NCBI RefSeq assembly: GCF_000169375.1
Contig: NZ_AAXY01000017.1
Span: 16,159 to 80,158, forward strand
Origin: Marinobacter sp. ELB17
Lineage (GTDB): Bacteria > Pseudomonadota > Gammaproteobacteria > Pseudomonadales > Oleiphilaceae
Direction: 5' to 3'
Length of the DNA: 64,000 bases
Positions 44,097 to 52,765 of this stretch are shown here, in pieces. The notes under the pieces are model-generated. The model searched no databases. It saw only the letters and a program-made list of their open reading frames with translations, and was not told where the DNA came from. A program made the translations under genes and the position numbers. Position 1 is the stretch's first letter; each line of letters begins with the position of its first letter.

Positions 44097-44723
44097 CTAG
44101 GTTCGCTGGTCAAGCGGCACATCGTCGTACCAGTCCTCCATCGTGTCGTACATCTCACCCTTGAGAATGTAGTAGGGCGCTTTCTGGTAGATCTTGATGT
44201 CGTGAAACGGGTCGGTGAAAATTTTGGTCATCCACACCAGACCGGACTGCACACCCATGAGTTTGAACAGATGTACGGTTCTGAATACCACGGCACCCAG
44301 GCCGACAAACAGCCATATCAGTGCGGTGTTGCTGATGAATTCAACCAGATCCGTTGCCGGCGAGAGCAGGCCGAGCAGATCAGGACTCAGCAGCAGTGCC
44401 ACCGGGGCCAGCGCCCAGATCGATAGCAGCACCACCTTGCGGTTGAGGTTGTAGCCCACTTTCACGCGTTCCTTGAAGTCGTGGCTGGCCTTGTTCACCT
44501 CATCGTAAGTCTTGGGTTCAAAGAAGAAATGACCCGTTTGGCGCAGTGTCATAGCCAGTAGCCAGCCAACAAGAGCCGCTGCCGCCGGATGAAAAAACAC
44601 CAGGCCATAGCTGATCAGAAAACAGCTTGCGCTGAGCAGATGCAGGAACTGGTTGATCCGGTTGTGGTGATAGTAGCGGTGATCGTCCCACCGTTGTTTT
44701 TGTAATTCCTCACGAAATGTCAT
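44097..44723 (-). CDS. Mpo1-like/DUF962-type membrane protein
   Basis: The ATG at 44723 (AAGGA upstream) gives 208 residues. The first half has HHNRINQFLHLLSA and LRQTGHFFFEP, matching the histidine pattern of Mpo1/DUF962 proteins, whose yeast member is a 2-hydroxy fatty acid dioxygenase. Four to five membrane helices follow, and the C-terminus is a longer domain absent from typical short Mpo1 proteins. It is the last of the four-gene lipid operon, 10 nt after psd. The role in lipid alpha-oxidation is inference. Confidence 0.65.
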   Translation of the reverse strand: MTFREELQKQRWDDHRYYHHNRINQFLHLLSASCFLISYGLVFFHPAAAALVGWLLAMTLRQTGHFFFEPKTYDEVNKASHDFKERVKVGYNLNRKVVLLSIWALAPVALLLSPDLLGLLSPATDLVEFISNTALIWLFVGLGAVVFRTVHLFKLMGVQSGLVWMTKIFTDPFHDIKIYQKAPYYILKGEMYDTMEDWYDDVPLDQRT

Positions 44724-44733
44724 GGCAGCGTCC

Positions 44734-45672
44734 TTATACATCAAGTGTTGCAGTGGGTTCTTGGGACAGACTGGGATCGTGCAAAGGCCGGGCCGGCAGT
44801 GGGTGGCCTGACAACAGCGCTTCACCCATTCTGACTGGCTCACCTTCGGCGATTCCGGGGCTTAGCTGGTATTGCTCTGAGGCAAAAACAAGGATGGTAG
44901 AGCCGTGCTGGAAGTAGCCCATTTCCTGGCCTTTGCGCAGCGTCGCATTGCACGGAATCAGGTTGGCACCCCGGTATTTCAGGTCCAGCGGCTCGGCCAG
45001 AAAATGAAATTTCATGCTGGCCACTAGAATGGCGGCAACCGGCACCAGCGTCAGGCTGTAATCTGAATGGCCGAACTCCAGTTCCAGAACTGCCCGTTCG
45101 TTTTTGCAAAACAGTTTTTCGACTTTTTTCAAGGCGATGGGGTTCACGTTCCAGGTGTCCCCGGACACATAGTTCACCCGGCGAATCTCGCAGTCTACCG
45201 GCGCATGAAACCGGTGATACATGCTGGATTTAAGCCGCAGCGTGACAAACTGGCCGTTGCGGTAGCGCGCTACCAGCCTGGCATCCGGGATCAGTTCTTC
45301 CAGGGTGTAGGGAAAACCCTTGGCCTGAAACAGCCGGTTGTCGCGAATGCGGCCGCAGGCGCCAACGATGGCGTCGCACGGGCTGCTGACAGCATCCGGC
45401 CGGCTGTCTAGCGGGCGCAGGCCGGGTTTCAGCTGCCGTGTGAAGCACTCTTGCAGGCTTTTAAAACGCGGGTTTTTGGCGTCCTGTAACCGAAGGTCGT
45501 CACAGAAGCACTGCCAAATGGCAATGGATAGCCGGGTCAGGGCGGGGCTTTCAATACGGCTGAACCAGCCCATGAACAAGGTGAGCCAGCGCCGGGGCAG
45601 GCGGTTGGTCAGCAGGAAGTTCAGTTGTTCACCGGTGGTTAAACCAGGCGTTGCCTTATTGGCCGAGCTCAC
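44734..45672 (-). CDS. psd: Phosphatidylserine decarboxylase family protein
   Basis: At 312 residues it fits the proenzyme of phosphatidylserine decarboxylase. The catalytic HRFHAP (His153, His156) is present, and the self-cleavage site is HGST (Gly257-Ser258-Thr259), where the pyruvoyl group forms on Ser258. The canonical residue before is Leu (LGST); here it is His. The GTG start overlaps the upstream stop by 1 nt (TAGTG), so translation is coupled. It is an extra or alternative Psd linked to the lipid operon; a related aminolipid substrate is possible. Confidence 0.87.
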   Translation of the reverse strand: MSSANKATPGLTTGEQLNFLLTNRLPRRWLTLFMGWFSRIESPALTRLSIAIWQCFCDDLRLQDAKNPRFKSLQECFTRQLKPGLRPLDSRPDAVSSPCDAIVGACGRIRDNRLFQAKGFPYTLEELIPDARLVARYRNGQFVTLRLKSSMYHRFHAPVDCEIRRVNYVSGDTWNVNPIALKKVEKLFCKNERAVLELEFGHSDYSLTLVPVAAILVASMKFHFLAEPLDLKYRGANLIPCNATLRKGQEMGYFQHGSTILVFASEQYQLSPGIAEGEPVRMGEALLSGHPLPARPLHDPSLSQEPTATLDV

Positions 45673-48380
45673 TAGGCTACCGTCACTTCAGCGTGAACCT
45701 GTTCCGGGTAGTCCAGCCCCAAATCCTCAAGAAACTTCCGCATGATGGGTTCTGCCTGAAACCGGGCTGCGCGTTTGCGAGCATTCTCGGCCATAACATG
45801 GCGGTCGGTTGAGCCGCTGAAGAAATCCGCAACGGCTTCGGCCATCGTGCTTACATCCTCCGTCAGGTAACCGCTAACTCCGTGCTCAAGGATGTCTTTC
45901 GGCCCCTTACAGTTGTAAGCCACTGCGGGCATGCCGTGAGTGAAGGCTTCAAGTAGCACGTTGCCGAAGGTGTCAAAACGCGAAGGAAATACAAACAGAT
46001 CCAGCCCCAGATACAGTGACGCCAGTTGCTCCCGGGTTTGCCAGCCTAAAAATACGGCATCCGGCATGGCTCGCTGAAGGTCTTCGCTGGCAGGGCCTGA
46101 ACCGGCCACAACGATTTGCAGGTTGGGCAGTGAACGGCGCGCTTCCTGAACGATTTCGGGCAGATCGAAAATGCCTTTTTCGCGGCTTAGCCGGCAAGCG
46201 ATAAACAGCACCGGTGTTTTGTCGTTGGCGCCTGAAATCAGGTCCGACTTGCGGACAGGTTGCACCTGAAGATCCCGCGGGGCGGTGTGGTGGGCGGTCA
46301 GGAATACCTTGTCTTCTGGCAGCTGCATTTCATGACCGGTCAGCCAGTCTCTGTGTTCACGGTTGAGCACGAACACACCGTCAAACCGACTGTAGAGCGC
46401 CCGCATCAGGCGCCGCACCCGGTCTCTTTCGTGCTGATTCAGATTGGTGGTGTGGGCTATAAAATCAATCCAGTCTGTGTGCATAAAGAAGTAGCAGGGC
46501 ACGTTGAACATCTGTTGCAGAAACAAGGCAACCAGTGCCATGGGGCCTTCGGTGGAGCAGACAATCCGGTCGTAGCCGCCTTCATAGAATATGCGGGCAA
46601 TTTCCATCACATCCGGCACCCGCAGGGTTTGATCGCCGAAGGGGTGCAGGTCAATGTCCGCAATGGGCCGAACCACGCTCAGGTGGGGCTCGGGCACGGC
46701 GTCGGAATGGCAGATCAGAAAATCAAGCGGCAGGTTGGTGCGTTTAATCTCTTTGAGCTTCCCGCTCAGCGAGGTGGACACGCCGTTTTTATCCAGCAGC
46801 GTGTCGGTCAAACACAACGCCCGCCGGGAGTGCTCGTTTTTGCCAAGTTGCCGGGCGAACCGGTTGAGCAGATCGCGGTTTTGATACAGCACGCGGGTTG
46901 AGGCAAGAGTAGACCCAGCCAGTACGGTGCTGATCAACACCGGGAACGAGAGGCTGTCCAGAACCTCGGCCAGGTTAATATTGCTCATGTTGTCCTGGCG
47001 CTTGCCGTCGCCCAGAAACAGGGCCGTGAGCTGGCTGGGTATTTCCAGTTTGCGGGTTAGCTCCTCGGTGGAAAAATCTTTCAGGCTGGGGCCCTGGTGC
47101 TTGTCCACTGCTTTGCGAATCCGTTTGGTGATCAGGTGGTTCAGGTGGTTGAACAGCTCGCCGATGATCTGGTTGACGGTGTCCACGAATGCTTCGGGAT
47201 GGTTGCGCTTGCTGTCGGCGATCTTATCCAGCTGGGTAATGCAGAACGCGTAGTCTTTTGACGCCTGCCATTTCAGAAACCGCTTGGGCTTCTTGCCTTG
47301 AAGTGCATCGTGTATGAGCGCGAAAAACACGGTGGTTTTCTTGTGCTTCTGCATTTCCAGAAACAGGTTGGCGACCATAAAGCAGCCCATCTTGTCCCAG
47401 GTAGACCCGCGGTGAAGGAGAATTCGAAGCAGGCCCGGGTCCTTCAGTTTGGTGGCCGCTTGGGCGAAGTAATCCAGCAGCGCAATGTTGAGTTTCTGGT
47501 TCTCGCCAACGTTGCCGAAAGGCGCCACCTGGCCGTTGCGCAGCGCTTCCAGCGCCAGATCGGATGCGGGTCGGGTTTTCAGGCGTTGTTGCAAATCGGG
47601 CAGGTAAAGCTGTGAGCCGCAAAGGCCGGCAAAAATGCCGGTGTGGTCGTCAGAGCCGCCCGTCACCACTTTGGGCTTATCCGGGTTCACCCCAAATTCT
47701 GAGGGGTCCAGCTTGTGCTTGCGGGCATAGGCTCGAATGCGTTCTGGCGTCAGGCTTTGCACCCAGTTCAGTGTGAGTACGCTCTGCCACAGATCTCGCT
47801 GGCCGTTCAGCACTTCAAAGCGCCAGAACATCACCGCCAGCTTTTCGAACAGGCACAAATCAATCCGCTCGTTGCGGCTGTAAAAATAGAGCGGGTGGGG
47901 CAGAATCACCGGGATATCGTAACGGGCGGCGTAGCGCAGAAAGTCGTAGATATTCTGGCGCTTCTCGTTAAGGAGTACTTCCTGTTCGCGGGTGAAACCG
48001 TAAGTGAGCACGTGAATAAACAGATCGTACTCGGGGAAGAAACAGGTGAACTCGCAGCCCACCAGCACATCCACGCCTTTGTCCTGAAGCGCCCAGCAAG
48101 ACCGCGCGTTGTTGTGGTTGGTGACGGTCACCACGGAACTGCCGTTCTGCCCCAGAACCTCCACCAGTTTCTTGGTTTTAATCCAGGTTTCAGGCAGGCG
48201 CAGTATTCGGCCCCAGAGTTCATCGGGCACGTCGCTGTTGTGGTCGTGGCAGTGAAAGTCGATCTGCAGGCAGTTTTCGGGCTCGAAACGCCGGGCCTGC
48301 TGACTGAGAAAATCGTCAAATTCTGCTCTAAGCCCATTACGGAACTGCGGTTCGCCGTTGCTCTGCGATTGCATCGTCAT
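45672..48380 (-). CDS. PHP-domain/GT4 glycosyltransferase fusion protein
   Basis: The ATG at 48380, with AGGTGG seven nucleotides upstream, gives 902 residues; an upstream TTG at 48386 is too near the ribosome site. The N-terminal third is a PHP phosphoesterase-like domain with metal motifs IDFHCHDHNSD, TNHNN, LPHPLYFY and GGSDDHTG. A helical middle (about 320-480) follows, then a GT4 glycosyltransferase (about 490-890): VAGSGPASEDL, LFVFPSRFDTFG and EAFTHGMPAVAY with the donor-binding Glu. It probably transfers a sugar to a lipid and processes a phosphate. Confidence 0.85.
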   Translation of the reverse strand: MTMQSQSNGEPQFRNGLRAEFDDFLSQQARRFEPENCLQIDFHCHDHNSDVPDELWGRILRLPETWIKTKKLVEVLGQNGSSVVTVTNHNNARSCWALQDKGVDVLVGCEFTCFFPEYDLFIHVLTYGFTREQEVLLNEKRQNIYDFLRYAARYDIPVILPHPLYFYSRNERIDLCLFEKLAVMFWRFEVLNGQRDLWQSVLTLNWVQSLTPERIRAYARKHKLDPSEFGVNPDKPKVVTGGSDDHTGIFAGLCGSQLYLPDLQQRLKTRPASDLALEALRNGQVAPFGNVGENQKLNIALLDYFAQAATKLKDPGLLRILLHRGSTWDKMGCFMVANLFLEMQKHKKTTVFFALIHDALQGKKPKRFLKWQASKDYAFCITQLDKIADSKRNHPEAFVDTVNQIIGELFNHLNHLITKRIRKAVDKHQGPSLKDFSTEELTRKLEIPSQLTALFLGDGKRQDNMSNINLAEVLDSLSFPVLISTVLAGSTLASTRVLYQNRDLLNRFARQLGKNEHSRRALCLTDTLLDKNGVSTSLSGKLKEIKRTNLPLDFLICHSDAVPEPHLSVVRPIADIDLHPFGDQTLRVPDVMEIARIFYEGGYDRIVCSTEGPMALVALFLQQMFNVPCYFFMHTDWIDFIAHTTNLNQHERDRVRRLMRALYSRFDGVFVLNREHRDWLTGHEMQLPEDKVFLTAHHTAPRDLQVQPVRKSDLISGANDKTPVLFIACRLSREKGIFDLPEIVQEARRSLPNLQIVVAGSGPASEDLQRAMPDAVFLGWQTREQLASLYLGLDLFVFPSRFDTFGNVLLEAFTHGMPAVAYNCKGPKDILEHGVSGYLTEDVSTMAEAVADFFSGSTDRHVMAENARKRAARFQAEPIMRKFLEDLGLDYPEQVHAEVTVA

Positions 48381-48382
48381 AC

Positions 48383-50146
48383 TCAACCCACCTTTCTGGA
48401 GTATTGGTCCTGGTTCGTCACCGGGCCGGAACCGGGCTTTTCACCCGACTTTTCACGAAATGTTGCCAGCGGGCCAGACAGCCTGCCTGCAAGAAACGGG
48501 AATCGGGCTGTCAGCATGTCAACCAGAAACTGTCGCTTGATCGCCTTATTGGTCAGCTCCGGGCTTTGCCACCACCAGCCGTCTGCCTGCATTTGATGGG
48601 CGGCGCTGACAAACCGCTCGATCACCTGGTTGAAGTCGTCATCGGTAAAGCGGTAAGTCATGATCAGCCGTCCGGTGCCGGTCCAACTCAGCTCAAGGCC
48701 AGCCTGTCGGAGGTAGAACTGGAACATCCAGTTGTAGCGGCCGGGCAGGGTATAAAGCACCGATAGAATTGAATGAATGTTGGTGATTCGCAGAGGCAGT
48801 CCCTCGCTTTCAAGCCGCTGATTGAAGCGGGCCACCCGGGTGTTCCACAGGCTTTCGGATTCGAGGTATTGCTGCTGGATATCGGACTGCCCGATACGGT
48901 TCAGGAACACATTCATCGCACCCATCACATAGGGGTGGGAGTTAAAAGTGCCACGGGCAAAGGAGACGTTGACCGGCTGGTTGTCTTTGAAGCGCTGCAT
49001 CAGCTTCTGAGTCCCGGCCAGCACACCGACCGGCAGGCCGCCGCCCAAGGTTTTGCCGTACGTCACCAGGTCCGCCTGCACGCCGTAGAATTCCTGGGCG
49101 CCGCGATAGGCCAGCCGGAAGCCGGTAAAAACCTCGTCAAAAATCAGCACAATGCCGCGTTCAGTGCACACATCCCGAATTCGGGTTAGCCATTCGCTAT
49201 AGCGCTGTTTGTCGAAACCGTTGCTGCGGTCGCTGGCAATAAGCGCGGTGTCAGAGGGGGCGTCACTGTTGGGGTGGAAAGCCTGCAGGGGGTTTATCAG
49301 CACACAGGCGATGTCGCTGCGGGTGCGCAGTACGTGCAGGGTCTGTTCGCTCAGGTCTGCCAGAGTGTAAACATCCCGGGTTTTGCGGGTGTTACCAATG
49401 CCCGGCTGAACGCCATCCCACCAGCCGTGGTAGGCGCCGCAGAAACGCACAAGATGGGTCTTGCCGGTGTGGTAGCGCGCCAGCCGTACCGCCTGCATGA
49501 CGGCTTCAGTGCCGGACATGTGAAACGACACCTCGTCTAGCCCGGATATCTGGCGGATGATATTCACGTTTTCAGCAATCAGTGGGTGATACGTGCCCAG
49601 CACCGGCCCGAGGGCTTTGGTTTGTGCGATACCCTCATCCATGCACTGTTTGTAGAAGTCGTAGCCGAAAACGTTGACGCCGTAAGAGCCAGACAGGTCA
49701 TAGCGCCAGTTGCCGTCCAGATCCCGAACCTGGGAGCCCCGGGTTTCATCGGCCATGGAGCCGAGCAGGAAGCAGTCTGGCAGTTGCCGGCTGTAGGGAA
49801 AGGGCACCCGGTAGCGGCTGGTAAAACGCACATCCGAAACGCTGTTCTGAATGGCGCGGCAGTGCGCCAGGGTTTCAGCGCACTGCCGCTCGGCATTGGC
49901 CTGAAGCCCCCGGATTGCCTGGCGGCGGTGTTGTTGCACCGCTGGCGGCGCACCGTCACTGGCGAAAAAGCCGTGATCGCTGTAGCTGAAGAACGGAATC
50001 AGGCGGGCAATGCGCCGGGACAGGTTACTGTGCCCCCGGAGCGAGGGATGTTTCGCCCGTGAAAGTTGAAGCCTGGCCGCAAGCCTGTAAATAAGGTAAG
50101 GGCTGGCCATGGCTGCGACGGCGTAAAAAACAAAGGTAGACGTCAT
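48383..50146 (-). CDS. Membrane-anchored class III aminotransferase (glutamate-1-semialdehyde aminomutase-like)
   Basis: The 587-residue protein has an N-terminal helix (about residues 4-22) and a long linker before a class III PLP domain (about residues 125-545): FHMSGTEAVMQAVRLARYHTG, LIFDEVFTGFRLAYRGAQE with the cofactor Asp, and the Schiff-base Lys in TYGKTLGGGLPVG. The nearest family by motif is the glutamate-1-semialdehyde aminomutase group. It is first in the operon behind a Pho box and ends 2 nt before the PHP-GT start. Its membrane anchor suggests a lipid-linked or ketone substrate. Confidence 0.85.
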   Translation of the reverse strand: MTSTFVFYAVAAMASPYLIYRLAARLQLSRAKHPSLRGHSNLSRRIARLIPFFSYSDHGFFASDGAPPAVQQHRRQAIRGLQANAERQCAETLAHCRAIQNSVSDVRFTSRYRVPFPYSRQLPDCFLLGSMADETRGSQVRDLDGNWRYDLSGSYGVNVFGYDFYKQCMDEGIAQTKALGPVLGTYHPLIAENVNIIRQISGLDEVSFHMSGTEAVMQAVRLARYHTGKTHLVRFCGAYHGWWDGVQPGIGNTRKTRDVYTLADLSEQTLHVLRTRSDIACVLINPLQAFHPNSDAPSDTALIASDRSNGFDKQRYSEWLTRIRDVCTERGIVLIFDEVFTGFRLAYRGAQEFYGVQADLVTYGKTLGGGLPVGVLAGTQKLMQRFKDNQPVNVSFARGTFNSHPYVMGAMNVFLNRIGQSDIQQQYLESESLWNTRVARFNQRLESEGLPLRITNIHSILSVLYTLPGRYNWMFQFYLRQAGLELSWTGTGRLIMTYRFTDDDFNQVIERFVSAAHQMQADGWWWQSPELTNKAIKRQFLVDMLTARFPFLAGRLSGPLATFREKSGEKPGSGPVTNQDQYSRKVG

Positions 50147-50196
50147 ACACTCTATTCCTGCTGGATTACGCTAAAACTAGCAGGGCAAGGTGAAAG

Positions 50197-50229
50197 CTTT
50201 GTGTCAGTTTTTCGACAGTTAGATGACAG
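50197..50229 (-). promoter_or_regulatory. Pho box (PhoB site) of the lipid operon
   Basis: On the minus strand three exact 11-mers follow one another: CTGTCATCTAA, CTGTCGAAAAA and CTGACACAAAG. Each starts with the PhoB half-site CTGTCAT or a one- or two-base variant, the spacing of a triple Pho box. It lies 51 nt upstream of the aminotransferase ATG (50146), the same distance as the phn box from phnC. Confidence 0.9.
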
Positions 50230-50261
50230 GGCTGAAGACACCCCGCAAAATATCGACCGCG

Positions 50262-50660
50262 CTAAACGGTAATGCGACCTTTTGAGGCCTGATACGCCAC
50301 TAAATCGGTTTTACCCAAACGCTCTGCCCAGAATGGCGCCAAGCCCGTGTGAATGGAGCCGGTTACCGGGTCTTCATCCCCGCCATTTGCGGGCCAAAAA
50401 TACCGTGATATGAAGTCATAATCTTGTCTTTCAGACTGGCAGGTTACAACAATATCAAGGGGTTTAAGCTGAGCCAGAGACTCGTTGTTACGAAGCACAG
50501 ACAAAACGTCTGACTCGGATCTGTAGATCACAAAGTACGCCTGCGAGTTGCGAAACACTTCCGCTGGCGGAATGGAAAGGCCGGACATCAGGCTGTCAGG
50601 GACAGTGTCGACTTTTTCAGGCTTGGTGTTCGGGAAGTCCATTTGAATCTGTAAAAGCAT
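50262..50660 (-). pseudogene. PhzF-family isomerase fragment
   Basis: The frame holds the C-terminal half of a PhzF-type epimerase/isomerase: MDFPNTKPEKVD, FRNSQAYFVIYRSESDV, SRYFWPANGGDEDPVTGSIH and APFWAERLGKTDLVAYQAS. The N-terminal half, with the catalytic Glu, is missing, and the C-terminus stops soon after QASK, short of the family's last strand. It is a two-sided truncation, next to the Pho box of the lipid operon. Confidence 0.78.
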
Positions 50661-51242
50661 TTACTACGGTTATTTCAAGCTCGATGTTGCTTACCCCATG
50701 AAAACACTATTTGACGGGGTAGGTAACAATCCATCGCCGATAAAGACGTGACGGCCAGTTTGTCTGACAGCGAAAAGCGGAAACTTTGGGATGAGTACAG
50801 GAGGGCCCATAAAACCGGCCCGGATAACACAGGCAATGAGGATTTTCCGTGTGTGGCAGTCTGCAGACGACAAAAAAAGCGCACGACTAGCGATCGCTCA
50901 GGTCAGCATCAATAGATCTAGCCTGCCGGCATTTTCGGCCAGAGACACTGAATCAAAATTTTCATCAAGGATGGTGCCAAAAAAGACCAGCCGATCTTTG
51001 GGTGCAATCGGTGAACGGGAATGTAGGTGCTGATTTATTGGCGCTTACGCTGATCCAGCGCCGGTATAGCTCCACTCTGGCAAATTGTAATAAATCGAGC
51101 GCAATAAACTGGCTGCTTAAACGCAGTCATTTTGACAACAGGGTTGAAAACCACCGCTACGTGCCGCAGAAAACTGTTCCGAAGGCTCAGTCTCTATAAT
51201 AGTGTTGCGCTTGGAGCGTAAGACTGCCCTTTAACCAAACTC
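50661..51242. other. 582-bp intergenic region with remnants, no gene seen
   Basis: Open frames here are short and lack ribosome sites or recognisable motifs. The only identified item is the IS66 end at 51002-51048. The interval lies between the PhzF fragment and the hglS island and marks an insertion or deletion scar. Confidence 0.55.
51002..51048 (-). repeat. IS66-type terminal sequence, inverted relative to the element at 54205
   Basis: Read on the minus strand, this 47-bp segment begins GTAAGCGCCAATAAATCAGC and matches 44 of the first 47 bases of the IS66 element starting at 54205. To the left the similarity stops, so only the end of a related element remains. The two termini face each other across the hglS island. 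Confidence 0.8.
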
Positions 51243-52604
51243 TTAGCCTTGTAAACTTGCCAATACCTTGGCTTTAGAAGCGCTTTCACGCTCGGCGTAA
51301 AGGGACAACTCATCTGTTATCCGCACACCCAGAGAGTCTTCAAAGGCACCGCGATTGGCGCTACCTGCATAGGCCTCATTCTCCTTTCCCCCGAGGTTTG
51401 ACTGAAAAATGCCCGCCGCGCTTACCGGCAGAAAGTCTTCATAAGTAATCGGCTGCGCTTCAACCAGTTCTTGGGCGATCAAGTCTTCCATCTCTTTGTC
51501 GGCGCTACCTTTAGCGGTTTGACCAATCTCGGTCAGATGATAGTGGAAATAGGCCAACCCCTCACGACGCATTGCCTCATCACTATCGGGAAACGCGGCA
51601 AATACGCTGTTCATGACCGTTTGGTGCGCATCGTTATCCAGCCCTGTTGCTTGTTTGCGGCCTTCATTAAGAAGCTGATCATAAAGCGCACGGCCTTTTG
51701 GAGTAAGCGCCATCCCGCGTTGTTCAATTTCACCAAAGCGAGCGGCGTGAGTACCCTGCGCATCACCGGCAAAGCGAATCGACTCCTCTAACGCCTTAAA
51801 GCTCGTTTGGCGCAACAGAATAGGGCATTCACGCCATGGTGATCCTTCAATCACTGCTTTGGGATTCATGCCCACGCCAGGCATGCGGCGCTGAACCTCA
51901 TCGATATCTAACGTGCGCGGAGTGAGGTGATTGATGTGCGGCCCACGGAAGCAGACCACATCGGCAATCAAACGATGTTCGTTATGTAGCGCATGATATG
52001 TATCCAAATCTACAGTGGCTTCTTGGTGCCAACGGAATGTTTCCAGGGCTTCCTTTACAAATTGGTCCGTTTCCTCGCTGGACAGCCCGCCCTGCGACTC
52101 ATGGCACTCGATCAGCTTTCGTACTTTGGGTGTAAAAATATCGCGCGTCGCTAAAATGGCTTCTGCACGCTGGCGAAGCGCCTCATTTTCAATTAACTCT
52201 AAACGTAGCAACGAGGTAAAAATACGGAACGGATTTTTTGATAGCGCATCATCTTTGATGGGTCTAAAAGCGGTTGAGTGAACCGGTACACCCGCTTCAG
52301 AAAGGTCGTAATAACCAACCGGATACATTCCCATAACGGCAAATAAGCGCCGTAGCATAAATAATTCGTCCGCAGTCCCCACACGAATTGCTCCGTGGCG
52401 CTCTACGCTAATGCGTGCCAGTTCGCCCAGCGCTTCCAAACGGCGGTGAAGCTCAGGTTGCTGGGTAAGCGTTTCCTGGTTTACGCATTCTACAAGCTCA
52501 AGCAGCGTGCCGTACTGAGGTACTTCTGTTTGATACATGGCCGACATAGCCTTGGAGAAACGGTCGCGAACATCATCGGTTGAAAGAAGTGTCTTTGCGG
52601 GCAT
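51243..52604 (-). CDS. hglS: 2-oxoadipate dioxygenase/decarboxylase (HglS/YdcJ family)
   Basis: The ATG at 52604 (MPAKTLLSTDDVRDRFS) gives 453 residues, the family length; longer readings run into the fragment upstream. The sequence is of the YdcJ/DUF1338 type: VPQYGTLLELVECVN, ADVVCFRGPHINHLTPRTLDID containing metal-ligand His residues, and MTYEDFLP-type PITYEDFLPVSAAGIF. The family member HglS converts 2-oxoadipate to D-2-hydroxyglutarate in lysine breakdown. It lies in an aminotransferase island flanked by IS66 ends and looks less G+C-rich than its neighbours. Confidence 0.88.
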   Translation of the reverse strand: MPAKTLLSTDDVRDRFSKAMSAMYQTEVPQYGTLLELVECVNQETLTQQPELHRRLEALGELARISVERHGAIRVGTADELFMLRRLFAVMGMYPVGYYDLSEAGVPVHSTAFRPIKDDALSKNPFRIFTSLLRLELIENEALRQRAEAILATRDIFTPKVRKLIECHESQGGLSSEETDQFVKEALETFRWHQEATVDLDTYHALHNEHRLIADVVCFRGPHINHLTPRTLDIDEVQRRMPGVGMNPKAVIEGSPWRECPILLRQTSFKALEESIRFAGDAQGTHAARFGEIEQRGMALTPKGRALYDQLLNEGRKQATGLDNDAHQTVMNSVFAAFPDSDEAMRREGLAYFHYHLTEIGQTAKGSADKEMEDLIAQELVEAQPITYEDFLPVSAAGIFQSNLGGKENEAYAGSANRGAFEDSLGVRITDELSLYAERESASKAKVLASLQG

Positions 52605-52683
52605 TTCATGGCTCTCTATTGCATATTGTTGGGATGAAGGTGAGATGCCTGCGACAGCAGTAGCCCGCGGCTTCAAATGGGAA

Positions 52684-52764
52684 TGGAAGTGGTGTCGCGA
52701 TCTTGCCGGGGTTGAGTTGGTTATGGGGATCAAACGCAGCTTTAACACCTCGCTGACCGATGCG
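52684..52764 (-). pseudogene. Remnant of an FAD-linked D-2-hydroxyglutarate dehydrogenase-like gene
   Basis: Between the two genes of the island the minus strand encodes GVKAAFDPHNQLNPGKIATP, the C-terminal signature of FAD-linked oxidases. In this context it suggests a YdiJ-type D-2-hydroxyglutarate dehydrogenase, whose product would follow HglS in the pathway. Only about 25 codons remain, so most of the gene was deleted. Confidence 0.65.
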
Positions 52765-52765
52765 A

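Noticed and set aside
44734..45672. Ordinary housekeeping phosphatidylserine decarboxylase only
   Set aside because: The sequence is consistent with Psd, but its place in a Pho-boxed operon, its coupling to the PHP-GT gene and the HGST cleavage site argue for a specialised copy; both readings remain open.
50661..51242. Small genes in the gap before hglS
   Set aside because: Short frames lack ribosome sites and recognisable motifs; only the IS66 end is certain.
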